Source of the DNA: Gammaproteobacteria bacterium
Lineage (GTDB): Bacteria; Pseudomonadota; Gammaproteobacteria; Eutrophobiales; Eutrophobiaceae
NCBI GenBank assembly: GCA_016198885.1
Contig: JACQHV010000017.1
Coordinates: forward strand, 1 to 12,715
DNA: 12,715 bases
Direction: 5' to 3'
Part shown: piece by piece, positions 6,833 through 12,715 of the stretch
How positions within the stretch are numbered: position 1 is the stretch's first letter
Layout: the number at the start of each line of letters is the position of its first letter
Made by a program: the position numbers and the translations under genes
Notes under the pieces: model-generated
Database searches by the model: none
What the model saw: only the letters and a program-made list of their open reading frames with translations
Told to the model about the DNA's origin: nothing

Positions 6833-7345
6833 ATGGCAATATTAGAAGTTTTGCACTTCCCGGATACACGTTTAAGGAAAAAAGCAGCACCTGTTGAGAC
6901 TATAGATACAGAAATCAAGACCCTCGCAGCAAATATGCTGGAAACGATGTATGCCGAGAGGGGTATAGGCATTGCCGCGACCCAGGTCAATGTCCAAAAA
7001 CGGGTCGTGGTAATCGATCTCTCCGAACAACATAATAGTCCTATGTATTTGATTAATCCAGAAATTATCAAGGGCGAAGGAACTGAGCAGATGCAGGAGG
7101 GGTGTCTTTCTGTCCCCGGATATTTTGACCTCGTAGAACGTGCGGAAAAGATTACCTTTCGTTATATCAATCTCGATGGAGAAAGCATAATGGCCGATGC
7201 CGATGGCCTGCTGGCCGTCTGCATCCAACATGAAATTGATCACTTGAATGGCAAATTATTTATTGATTACCTATCCCCACTGAAGCGTCAGCGCCTGCGG
7301 AAAAAACTGGAGAAACAGGAAAAATTACAAGTCCAAACCCTGTGA
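6833..7345 (+). CDS. def: Peptide deformylase
   Basis: Removes the formyl group from the N-terminal methionine of nascent proteins, using a metal (usually Fe2+) at the ribosome exit. All three family motifs are intact in 170 residues: GIGIAATQV (44-52), EGCLSVPG (89-96) with metal ligand Cys91, and QHEIDHLNG (132-140) with ligands His133 and His137 and catalytic Glu134. Length and sequence closely follow E. coli Def, including the ending YLSPLKRQRLRKK. The ATG start matches the family N-terminus (MAILEVLHFPD), although the ribosome binding site is weak (CGAG about 9 bases upstream). The stop codon overlaps the fmt GTG by 4 bases. Together Def and Fmt make up the formyl-methionine cycle. Confidence 0.98.
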   Translation: MAILEVLHFPDTRLRKKAAPVETIDTEIKTLAANMLETMYAERGIGIAATQVNVQKRVVVIDLSEQHNSPMYLINPEIIKGEGTEQMQEGCLSVPGYFDLVERAEKITFRYINLDGESIMADADGLLAVCIQHEIDHLNGKLFIDYLSPLKRQRLRKKLEKQEKLQVQTL

Positions 7346-8292
7346 GCAAACCGAACCTGCGCTTGGCATTCGCAGGCACTCCGGAGCTTGCTGCGACTAC
7401 CCTTGAGGCCCTACTCGAGCGTTCCCGCCACACTGTCACTAGAGTTTATACACAACCGGATCGCCATGCCGGGAGGGGACGAAGACTCGCCACAAGTATG
7501 GTTAAACAGCTCGCCTTAAAACATGATTTGGAGATTTTTCAACCCGAAACAACTGCAGAAATTGACCCGGAAAACGATTTATCTAAGGTAGACGTACTGA
7601 TTGTCGTCGCTTATGGGATGCTTCTGCCCGAAAAAATTCTCAACCGCCCTACCTACGGCTGTATCAATGTCCATACTTCATTGTTACCTCGCTGGCGCGG
7701 AGCAGCCCCTATCCAGCGTGCAATACAGTGGGGGGATACAGAGACGGGAATAACGATAATGCAAATCGATGCTGGGCTGGATACGGGGCCTATACTCGCA
7801 CAGGTGAAATGTTCGATTAGACCTGATGATACTGCTGGAAGCTTACATAACAGACTGGCCACACTTGGCGGGGCATGCCTGCTCGAGACGCTGGATAAAA
7901 TGACAACATATGATATAAAACCCGTTCCCCAGGACAATTCCCTGGCTACCTATGCCAGAAAAATTAGCAAGGCCGAGGCAGATCTGGACTGGTCGCTGTC
8001 AGCGATTGAACTTGAACGCACGATCAGGGCTTTTAACCCGTCACCAGTTACCCATACAAAACTAAATGGATTCAAGCTACGTATATGGCAAGCTAAAATT
8101 GTCGATAAGTCAACAGATGATCCACCCGGTACCGTTATCGCCTGCCATAAATCAGGGATTGATGTTGCGACCGGTAAAGGGATATTACGTTTGTTGAAAA
8201 TACAACCGCCAGGCAAGCGCATATTAAATTCTACTGAATTTCTGAATGGCCGGCCTGATTTCGTCACTGGTGTGACGGGTAGATCACCTTGA
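7342..8292 (+). CDS. fmt: Methionyl-tRNA formyltransferase
   Basis: Transfers a formyl group from 10-formyltetrahydrofolate to Met-tRNAfMet for translation initiation. The 316-residue protein has the N-terminal formyltransferase domain with FAGTPE (10-15), QPDRHAGRGR (38-47) and VVAYGMLLP (88-96). The catalytic triad is visible: Asn109 and His111 in INVHTSLLPRWRGAAPIQ (108-125) and Asp147 in AGLDTGPI (144-151). The smaller C-terminal OB-like tRNA-binding domain starts at about residue 208 (ARKISKAEADLDW, then IRAFNPSPVTHT). The start is GTG inside the def stop (GTGA), indicating translational coupling and explaining the lack of an independent ribosome binding site. A 36-base gap separates it from rsmB. 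Confidence 0.98.
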   Translation: MSKPNLRLAFAGTPELAATTLEALLERSRHTVTRVYTQPDRHAGRGRRLATSMVKQLALKHDLEIFQPETTAEIDPENDLSKVDVLIVVAYGMLLPEKILNRPTYGCINVHTSLLPRWRGAAPIQRAIQWGDTETGITIMQIDAGLDTGPILAQVKCSIRPDDTAGSLHNRLATLGGACLLETLDKMTTYDIKPVPQDNSLATYARKISKAEADLDWSLSAIELERTIRAFNPSPVTHTKLNGFKLRIWQAKIVDKSTDDPPGTVIACHKSGIDVATGKGILRLLKIQPPGKRILNSTEFLNGRPDFVTGVTGRSP

Positions 8293-8328
8293 TTCATAAT
8301 TGTTTATGCTGACTGGAATCTTTAAGAT

Positions 8329-9627
8329 ATGCAGGCACGTGCAATCGCGGCACAGGCAATCGCTGAAATCCTCACACGAGGCCAAACGCTTTCCTTCCTG
8401 CTGCCCTCCTTTCTAGAACATCTTGTAAATCCTAAGGATCAGGCCTTTGCACAGGAACTCTGTTATGGCGTGTTTCGTTGGTATTACCGACTGGATTTTA
8501 TTTTGCAGGTTCTCCTGACAAAAGAGTTAAAACCCAAAGATATCGATATCAGGGTGCTTATTCTGGTCGGTTTATATCAATTAGGTTATTTGCGGACACC
8601 ACCACATGCAGCGGTATCTGCTACGGTGGACGCCTGTGATGATCTGCGTAAACCCTGGGCTAAAAAACTGGTTAATGCATTACTTCGCAAGTATCAAAGA
8701 GACAGTGATCGTTTACATCTAATTATTGATAAAAACAATGCTGCAAAATATGCGCACCCCACCTGGCTTCTTGAATATTTGCAACGGGACTATCCGGATC
8801 GATGGCCTGCCATTACCGATGCGAATAACCACCATCCACCCATGTTTCTCAGGGTAAATTACAGAAAAACCACTCGCTCGGATTATATGGCACGGCTTGA
8901 GACAGCACATATCAAGGCCGAAGAAACAAACTTCAGCACGGCAGGTATCAGACTCTCTAAGCCCATGAATGTTGACGAATTACCGGAATTCAAGAGTGGA
9001 TATGTGTCAGTCCAGGATCTCGCTGCACAACTTTCTGCACCGCTGCTCGATTTAAAATCCGGTCAACGCGTTCTCGATGCCTGTGCGGCACCTGGTGGCA
9101 AACTAACCCATATCCTGGAACTGGAACCCGGGTTAAGCGATATCGTTGCAATCGAATATGATGCAATTCGATATGAACAATTGCGTCGGACACTAGACAG
9201 GGTGCATTTGACCGCAACTCTTGTCCATGCAGACGCCAGGGAATCCGAAAAATGGTGGGATGGCATTCCTTTTGATCGCATCCTGCTTGATGCGCCATGC
9301 AGTGCAACGGGTGTTATTCGACGCCATCCTGATATTAAGGTCTTGCGAAAACCTGAAAATATTGCCGGCGCAACACAAATCCAGTATGAGTTGTTATCTA
9401 CGCTATGGCCGTTACTCAAACGTGGCGGTAAGCTGTTATATGTCACCTGCTCGATATTAAGCCCTGAAAATGATCATCAAATTAGAGCGTTCTCAGCAAA
9501 TCATCCGGATGCAAAACCAATGACGATCAATGGTGAATGGGGGCTTACCACAGCATATGGTATTCAGACCCTGCCCGGACAATTTGATATGGACGGATTT
9601 TATTATGCATGCCTCGAAAAAACCTGA
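8329..9627 (+). CDS. rsmB: 16S rRNA (cytosine-967-C5)-methyltransferase RsmB
   Basis: Methylates C967 of 16S rRNA using S-adenosylmethionine. The 432 residues contain an N-terminal NusB-like RNA-binding domain (about 1-135, with FAQELCYGVFRWY and YQLGYLRTPPHAAVSATVD), a linker, and the Rossmann methyltransferase domain (about 170-432). Motif I is DACAAPGGK (250-258) and motif IV is LLDAPCSATGVIRRHPD (319-335) with release Cys324. Motif VI is YVTCSILSPEND (371-382) with Cys374 as the expected nucleophile. This two-cysteine layout defines RNA m5C methyltransferases, and the NusB fusion defines RsmB (Sun/Fmu). The ATG start fits the family beginning (ARAIAAQAI). The Shine-Dalgarno is poor, with a GGA 11 bases upstream. 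The last 23 bases overlap the next gene. Confidence 0.97.
   Translation: MQARAIAAQAIAEILTRGQTLSFLLPSFLEHLVNPKDQAFAQELCYGVFRWYYRLDFILQVLLTKELKPKDIDIRVLILVGLYQLGYLRTPPHAAVSATVDACDDLRKPWAKKLVNALLRKYQRDSDRLHLIIDKNNAAKYAHPTWLLEYLQRDYPDRWPAITDANNHHPPMFLRVNYRKTTRSDYMARLETAHIKAEETNFSTAGIRLSKPMNVDELPEFKSGYVSVQDLAAQLSAPLLDLKSGQRVLDACAAPGGKLTHILELEPGLSDIVAIEYDAIRYEQLRRTLDRVHLTATLVHADARESEKWWDGIPFDRILLDAPCSATGVIRRHPDIKVLRKPENIAGATQIQYELLSTLWPLLKRGGKLLYVTCSILSPENDHQIRAFSANHPDAKPMTINGEWGLTTAYGIQTLPGQFDMDGFYYACLEKT
9591..9596 (+). promoter_or_regulatory. Ribosome binding site deciding the DUF4390 start
   Basis: GGACGG lies 8 bases before the ATG at 9605, inside the end of rsmB. It supports 9605 rather than the earlier in-frame ATG at 9530, which would give 25 extra residues with no signal-peptide character. 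Confidence 0.5.
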
Positions 9628-10198
9628 TCAGATCAGGATATACCGGCTTTGTTCCATATTTTTCGTGCTTCTATTACTGTGGTCACATACTGTTTTACCG
9701 GATAATAAAAAAGGAATTGAAATTGATTACCTTACTGGCGTGGTGAATGGAGATGTCTATACTATCGATGCATATATTTTATACGACTTTGGCACAGAGG
9801 TTCGCGAGGCATTGGACCACGGAGTTGCATTGCAAATTGATACCGAATTTCGTGTAATTCAGCGTCGGCAATGGATCTGGGATAAGACAATCGCATCTAA
9901 AGTATTAAGTTACCGGTTGGAGCATCATCCTCTCAGTGGACATTATCTTGTGACTAACCTGATTGAGGGAAGTCGCAGACAATTTCAACGTCTTGAAGCC
10001 GCCTTGAAATTTCTGGGAACAATTAAAGACTATCCTTTGGTAGCTCGTGAATTACTATTACCCGACAATATATATATTGCACTGATCCGTGCCCGCCTTA
10101 ATATTCGGACATTACCTGCGCCGTTGCGGCCACTGGTATATGTATCATCGAAATGGCGTCTTGCCAGCCCATGGCAGGAATGGATAATTCAATTATGA
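9605..10198 (+). CDS. DUF4390 family exported protein
   Basis: The function is unknown. From the ATG at 9605 the protein has 197 residues. A basic N-terminus (HASKKPDQIRIYR) and a hydrophobic core at about 14-28 look like a signal peptide, with a possible cut near residues 30-33, so it is probably periplasmic or membrane-anchored. The mature part is beta-rich. Family features are the GVVNGDVYTIDAYILYDFG stretch (45-63), ALDHGVALQIDTEF (69-82), WIWDKTIA (90-97) and the tryptophan-rich end SSKWRLASPWQEWII (181-195). The reading frame opens earlier, at 9530, but that part lies inside rsmB and hides the signal peptide. It overlaps rsmB by 23 bases and ntrY by 4 (ATGA). Its conserved place ahead of ntrY suggests, without proving, a role with that sensor. 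Confidence 0.85.
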   Translation: MHASKKPDQIRIYRLCSIFFVLLLLWSHTVLPDNKKGIEIDYLTGVVNGDVYTIDAYILYDFGTEVREALDHGVALQIDTEFRVIQRRQWIWDKTIASKVLSYRLEHHPLSGHYLVTNLIEGSRRQFQRLEAALKFLGTIKDYPLVARELLLPDNIYIALIRARLNIRTLPAPLRPLVYVSSKWRLASPWQEWIIQL

Positions 10199-12405
10199 AA
10201 CTCGGCGGAAAATTAATTCTATTTGCCGGTCTAGTCATGTTTTTCTTCATGCTGGCATCACTTTTAATGATGAGTAACGGCCTGCAAGACTCAAGTCATT
10301 TCGGCCGCTTGTATCTGGGGTTATTGATATTCAACACCCTGGGGCTTTTAACACTCATCGTTCTTATCACGCTCAACCTGAGACGCCTTATACGGCAACT
10401 CCGTAATCGTGTCCCTGGCGCACGCATGACAATTCGTATGGTCAGCATGTTTACCGTGCTTTCTGTTACGCCTGTATTAATTGTGTATTATTTCTCCCTT
10501 GATTTTCTTCTCAGGGGAATCGATAACTGGTTCGATCTGCGCGTGGAGCAGGCGCTGAATGATTCACTTGAACTGAGCCGTCTGTCGCTTGATAAACGCA
10601 TAAGGGAATTACTCGGCACAACAAAACAGATAGCAAATGAATTGTCTGATATTACCGATGCTGCAGTACCTTTCGAGATTGATGAACTAAGGGTTCGCAG
10701 TGGGGCAAAAGAATTGACACTACTCACCCGGCAAGGTGGAATAATATCTTCAAGTGCGGATGATCCTTCCCGTCTTGTTCCGGACAGACCAAATGAAATA
10801 ATTCTCCTGAGATTACAACAGGGAGGCATTTATACCGGTCTGGATACGATTCGACATTCAGGTTTGCATATCCGGGTGGTCGTTAACGTGCCGAGAATCG
10901 GAATAGCCAGCGAAGCCCGGATTGTTCAGGCCTTATACCCGGTCGAAAAGCGGATCAATGAACTGACCGCGGATGTGCAATCATCATATATAAAATACAA
11001 GGAACTCTCCTACCTTCGCGAACAACTCAAGATAAGTTTTGCCATGATCCTGACCCTGGTATTGTTGTTCAGCATTTTCAGCGCCGTCTGGGCCGCCTTC
11101 TATTCAGCAAGTCGTCTGGCAGAACCGGTACGTGATCTGGCCAAAGGCACAATAGCAGTTGCAGATGGTAATTATGAAACACAATTGACTGTACCAAGTA
11201 ATGATGAACTGGGATTCCTGGTGGCTTCCTTTAATGATATGACTCGCAAGATCAGTCAGGCACGTGATGAGGCAAGTCGCAACCAGTTTGAAGCTGAAAC
11301 ACAACGTTCATATCTTGAAGCTGTATTAGCAAGATTATCTTCGGGGGTTCTTGTACTGGATCAGGATTATCGACTGCGTACTGCCAATATCAGCGCAGAA
11401 CAAATTCTCGGAGTACCACTTACAAATCTGTCCGGCCAGACCATCGAAAAAATTGCCTCGATTTACCCGCACATCAAACAATTTAAAGAAACTTTTGAGT
11501 TGCATTTGATCCCCGCACAAAAAGACTGGCGCGCACAAGTCACAATCTCTGAAAATAATATCCGGAAAACTCTTATGTGCAGCGGGACAACATTGCCCGG
11601 CACCCACAATATGCTACATGGCTACGTTATTGTAATCGATGACATTACAGCCTTGATCCAGGGACAACGCAATGCGGCATGGAGTGAAATGGCTCGGCGC
11701 CTGGCCCATGAGATAAAAAATCCACTCACACCTATTCAATTGGCTACAGAGAGACTACGCCATAAATATTTGCGAGGCATACAACAAGATGATACAGAAA
11801 CATTTGATCGCCTGACCAATACTATCGCGCAACAGGTAGAAACCATGAAAGACATGGTAAATACCTTCTCGGAATTTGCCCGTACCCCTGAAATCAAACC
11901 TCAACCTGTAAACGTCAACGAATTGATAACCGAAGTACTTGATCTTTATGCCAACCTGAATCGCGACGCAAAAATTGAAACACATCTGGCAGCTGACATT
12001 CCCATAATAACAGCAGATACAGGACGGCTTCGTCAGGTCTTGAATAATCTTTTAAAAAACGCATTTGATGCATGCGATAAATGCACATCATTTACATTGG
12101 AAATCAGTACACGGTGCATCACATCACTCAATCAGGAATTTGTGGAAATAAGGATAAAGGACTCAGGTACAGGTATTACTGAGGATATAATGGATCAGGT
12201 GTTTGATCCCTATGTCACGACAAAAACAAAGGGTACAGGTCTTGGGCTTGCCATAGTGAAAAAAATAGTTGAAGAACATAAAGGACTTGTCTGGGTTGAG
12301 AATAATGAATCAGGCAGGGGTGCATGTGCAATTATTCGCCTGCCCATTATATCAACAGGCGATAATATGCATAAAATGACGGCGGAAAACCAGGAAACTA
12401 TATGA
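10195..12405 (+). CDS. ntrY: NtrY-type sensor histidine kinase
   Basis: Membrane kinase expected to phosphorylate the NtrX regulator encoded next. The 736 residues show, in order: membrane segments at about 6-26, 39-61 and 84-106; a periplasmic region of about 170 residues; a fourth segment at about 280-303; HAMP (about 304-355, LAEPVRDLAKG); PAS (about 372-485); HisKA with the phosphorylated His505 in RLAHEIKNPLTP (502-513); and the ATPase domain. The last has an N box (VLNNLLKNAFDACD, 615-628), G1 (KDSGTG, 655-660), F box (FDPYVTT) and G2 (KGTGLGLA, 679-686). All catalytic residues are present. An earlier in-frame ATG (10153) would add 14 residues inside DUF4390. I chose 10195 because of the ATGA overlap and because it starts immediately before the first membrane segment. 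NtrY/NtrX regulate nitrogen or redox responses in other proteobacteria; the signal here is not evident. Confidence 0.93.
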   Translation: MKLGGKLILFAGLVMFFFMLASLLMMSNGLQDSSHFGRLYLGLLIFNTLGLLTLIVLITLNLRRLIRQLRNRVPGARMTIRMVSMFTVLSVTPVLIVYYFSLDFLLRGIDNWFDLRVEQALNDSLELSRLSLDKRIRELLGTTKQIANELSDITDAAVPFEIDELRVRSGAKELTLLTRQGGIISSSADDPSRLVPDRPNEIILLRLQQGGIYTGLDTIRHSGLHIRVVVNVPRIGIASEARIVQALYPVEKRINELTADVQSSYIKYKELSYLREQLKISFAMILTLVLLFSIFSAVWAAFYSASRLAEPVRDLAKGTIAVADGNYETQLTVPSNDELGFLVASFNDMTRKISQARDEASRNQFEAETQRSYLEAVLARLSSGVLVLDQDYRLRTANISAEQILGVPLTNLSGQTIEKIASIYPHIKQFKETFELHLIPAQKDWRAQVTISENNIRKTLMCSGTTLPGTHNMLHGYVIVIDDITALIQGQRNAAWSEMARRLAHEIKNPLTPIQLATERLRHKYLRGIQQDDTETFDRLTNTIAQQVETMKDMVNTFSEFARTPEIKPQPVNVNELITEVLDLYANLNRDAKIETHLAADIPIITADTGRLRQVLNNLLKNAFDACDKCTSFTLEISTRCITSLNQEFVEIRIKDSGTGITEDIMDQVFDPYVTTKTKGTGLGLAIVKKIVEEHKGLVWVENNESGRGACAIIRLPIISTGDNMHKMTAENQETI

Positions 12406-12715
12406 TTACGGGCAATGTCCTGATTGTCGATGATGAACCGGATATCCGGAACATCGTAAGAGAGATTCTTGAGGACGAGGGTTTTATCGTTGATGTTGCT
12501 GAAAATGCTGATCAGGCAAGACACCTGCGTGATACCTTTTCTCCTGATCTGGTACTCCTGGACATCTGGATGCCAGGGACTGATGGCATAACATTGTTAA
12601 AGGAATGGAAAGAAACCAATGTTTTGAATATTCCGGTTATCATGATGTCCGGTCATGGAACTGTTGAAACAGCAGTTGAGGCAACCAAGGTAGGCGCTTA
12701 TGATTTTATAGAAAA
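12402..12715 (+). CDS. ntrX: NtrX-type response regulator, N-terminal part (cut by the window end)
   Basis: The first 104 codons encode a CheY-like receiver domain: the acidic pocket Asp10-Asp11 in VLIVDDEPDIR (6-16), the phosphoacceptor Asp54 in LVLLDIWMPGTDG (50-62), and the switch residue Ser83 in MMSGHGT (81-87). The window ends at YDFIE, where the conserved lysine should follow. LLDIWMPGTDG and MMSGHGTVETAVEA are typical of NtrX, which continues into an AAA+ sigma54-activation domain and a Fis-type DNA-binding domain; neither can be seen here. The ATG overlaps the ntrY stop by 4 bases (ATGA), so kinase and regulator are translationally coupled. Assignment as NtrX rests on the receiver and on the ntrY neighbour. 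Confidence 0.9.
   Translation, partial: MITGNVLIVDDEPDIRNIVREILEDEGFIVDVAENADQARHLRDTFSPDLVLLDIWMPGTDGITLLKEWKETNVLNIPVIMMSGHGTVETAVEATKVGAYDFIE

Noticed and set aside
6872..7243. Minus-strand frame of 123 codons inside def
   Set aside because: It overlaps all the def catalytic motifs antisense and has no signal, domain or ribosome binding site.
7950..8297. Minus-strand frame of 115 codons across the end of fmt
   Set aside because: It is a shadow of the fmt C-terminal domain without independent coding evidence.
8295..8308. CATAA/TTATG inverted repeat between fmt and rsmB
   Set aside because: It is a five-base AT-rich stem with no T-run, too weak to call a terminator or operator.
9063..9446. 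Minus-strand frame of 127 codons inside rsmB
   Set aside because: It is antisense to the catalytic motifs of RsmB, its composition looks like a frame shadow, and no family features are seen.
10153..10194. Earlier ATG for ntrY adding 14 residues
   Set aside because: The ATGA overlap at 10195 and the membrane segment directly after that start fit better; the extra residues have no family support.
1..12715. Mobile elements, CRISPR arrays, prophage genes or defence islands
   Set aside because: Genes are continuous housekeeping functions with short gaps; I saw no transposase, integrase or regularly spaced repeats.

Overview
The window is an ordinary housekeeping stretch of a proteobacterial chromosome, most likely betaproteobacterial. 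The gene order tsaC/purE/topA/smg/dprA/LysM protein, divergent from def/fmt/rsmB/DUF4390/ntrY/ntrX, is one I associate with Betaproteobacteria. The fairly AT-rich coding sequence and protein character would fit a Nitrosomonadaceae-like organism, but that placement comes from memory and is tentative. I see no transposase, prophage gene, CRISPR array, integrase or sign of recent transfer.

Left half (minus strand, read right to left from about 6683 to 1): a secreted LysM protein with a signal peptide; dprA (DNA uptake and recombination mediator); smg (DUF494), whose ribosome binding site spans the dprA stop codon; topA (DNA topoisomerase I with GRYGPY repeats and no zinc fingers); purE (class I, purine synthesis); and tsaC (first enzyme of the tRNA t6A modification), which begins with TTG only 12 bases after purE. 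Beyond tsaC, on the same strand, a perfect TTGACA box and a weaker -10 box precede the first 28 bases of a tRNA that looks like tRNA-Tyr and is cut by the window edge.

Centre (6684-6832): a 149-base divergent intergenic region. It holds a good -10 box for def and a small perfect inverted repeat just upstream of the LysM gene's ribosome binding site.

Right half (plus strand): def and fmt overlap by 4 bases (GTGA) and form the N-formyl-methionine cycle of translation initiation and maturation. rsmB (16S rRNA m5C967 methyltransferase) follows. An exported DUF4390 protein overlaps the end of rsmB by 23 bases. The NtrY-type sensor kinase and NtrX-type response regulator come next, each starting in an ATGA overlap with the gene before it, and ntrX is cut by the right edge. 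From rsmB onward the genes overlap or touch and are probably one transcript.

Genes fill nearly everything; the largest gaps are 171 and 149 bases. I found no convincing undescribed system. The most open points are the unknown role of the DUF4390 protein locked to NtrY/NtrX, the unknown roles of Smg and the LysM protein, the absence of purK next to a class I purE, and a few start-site and hairpin details.
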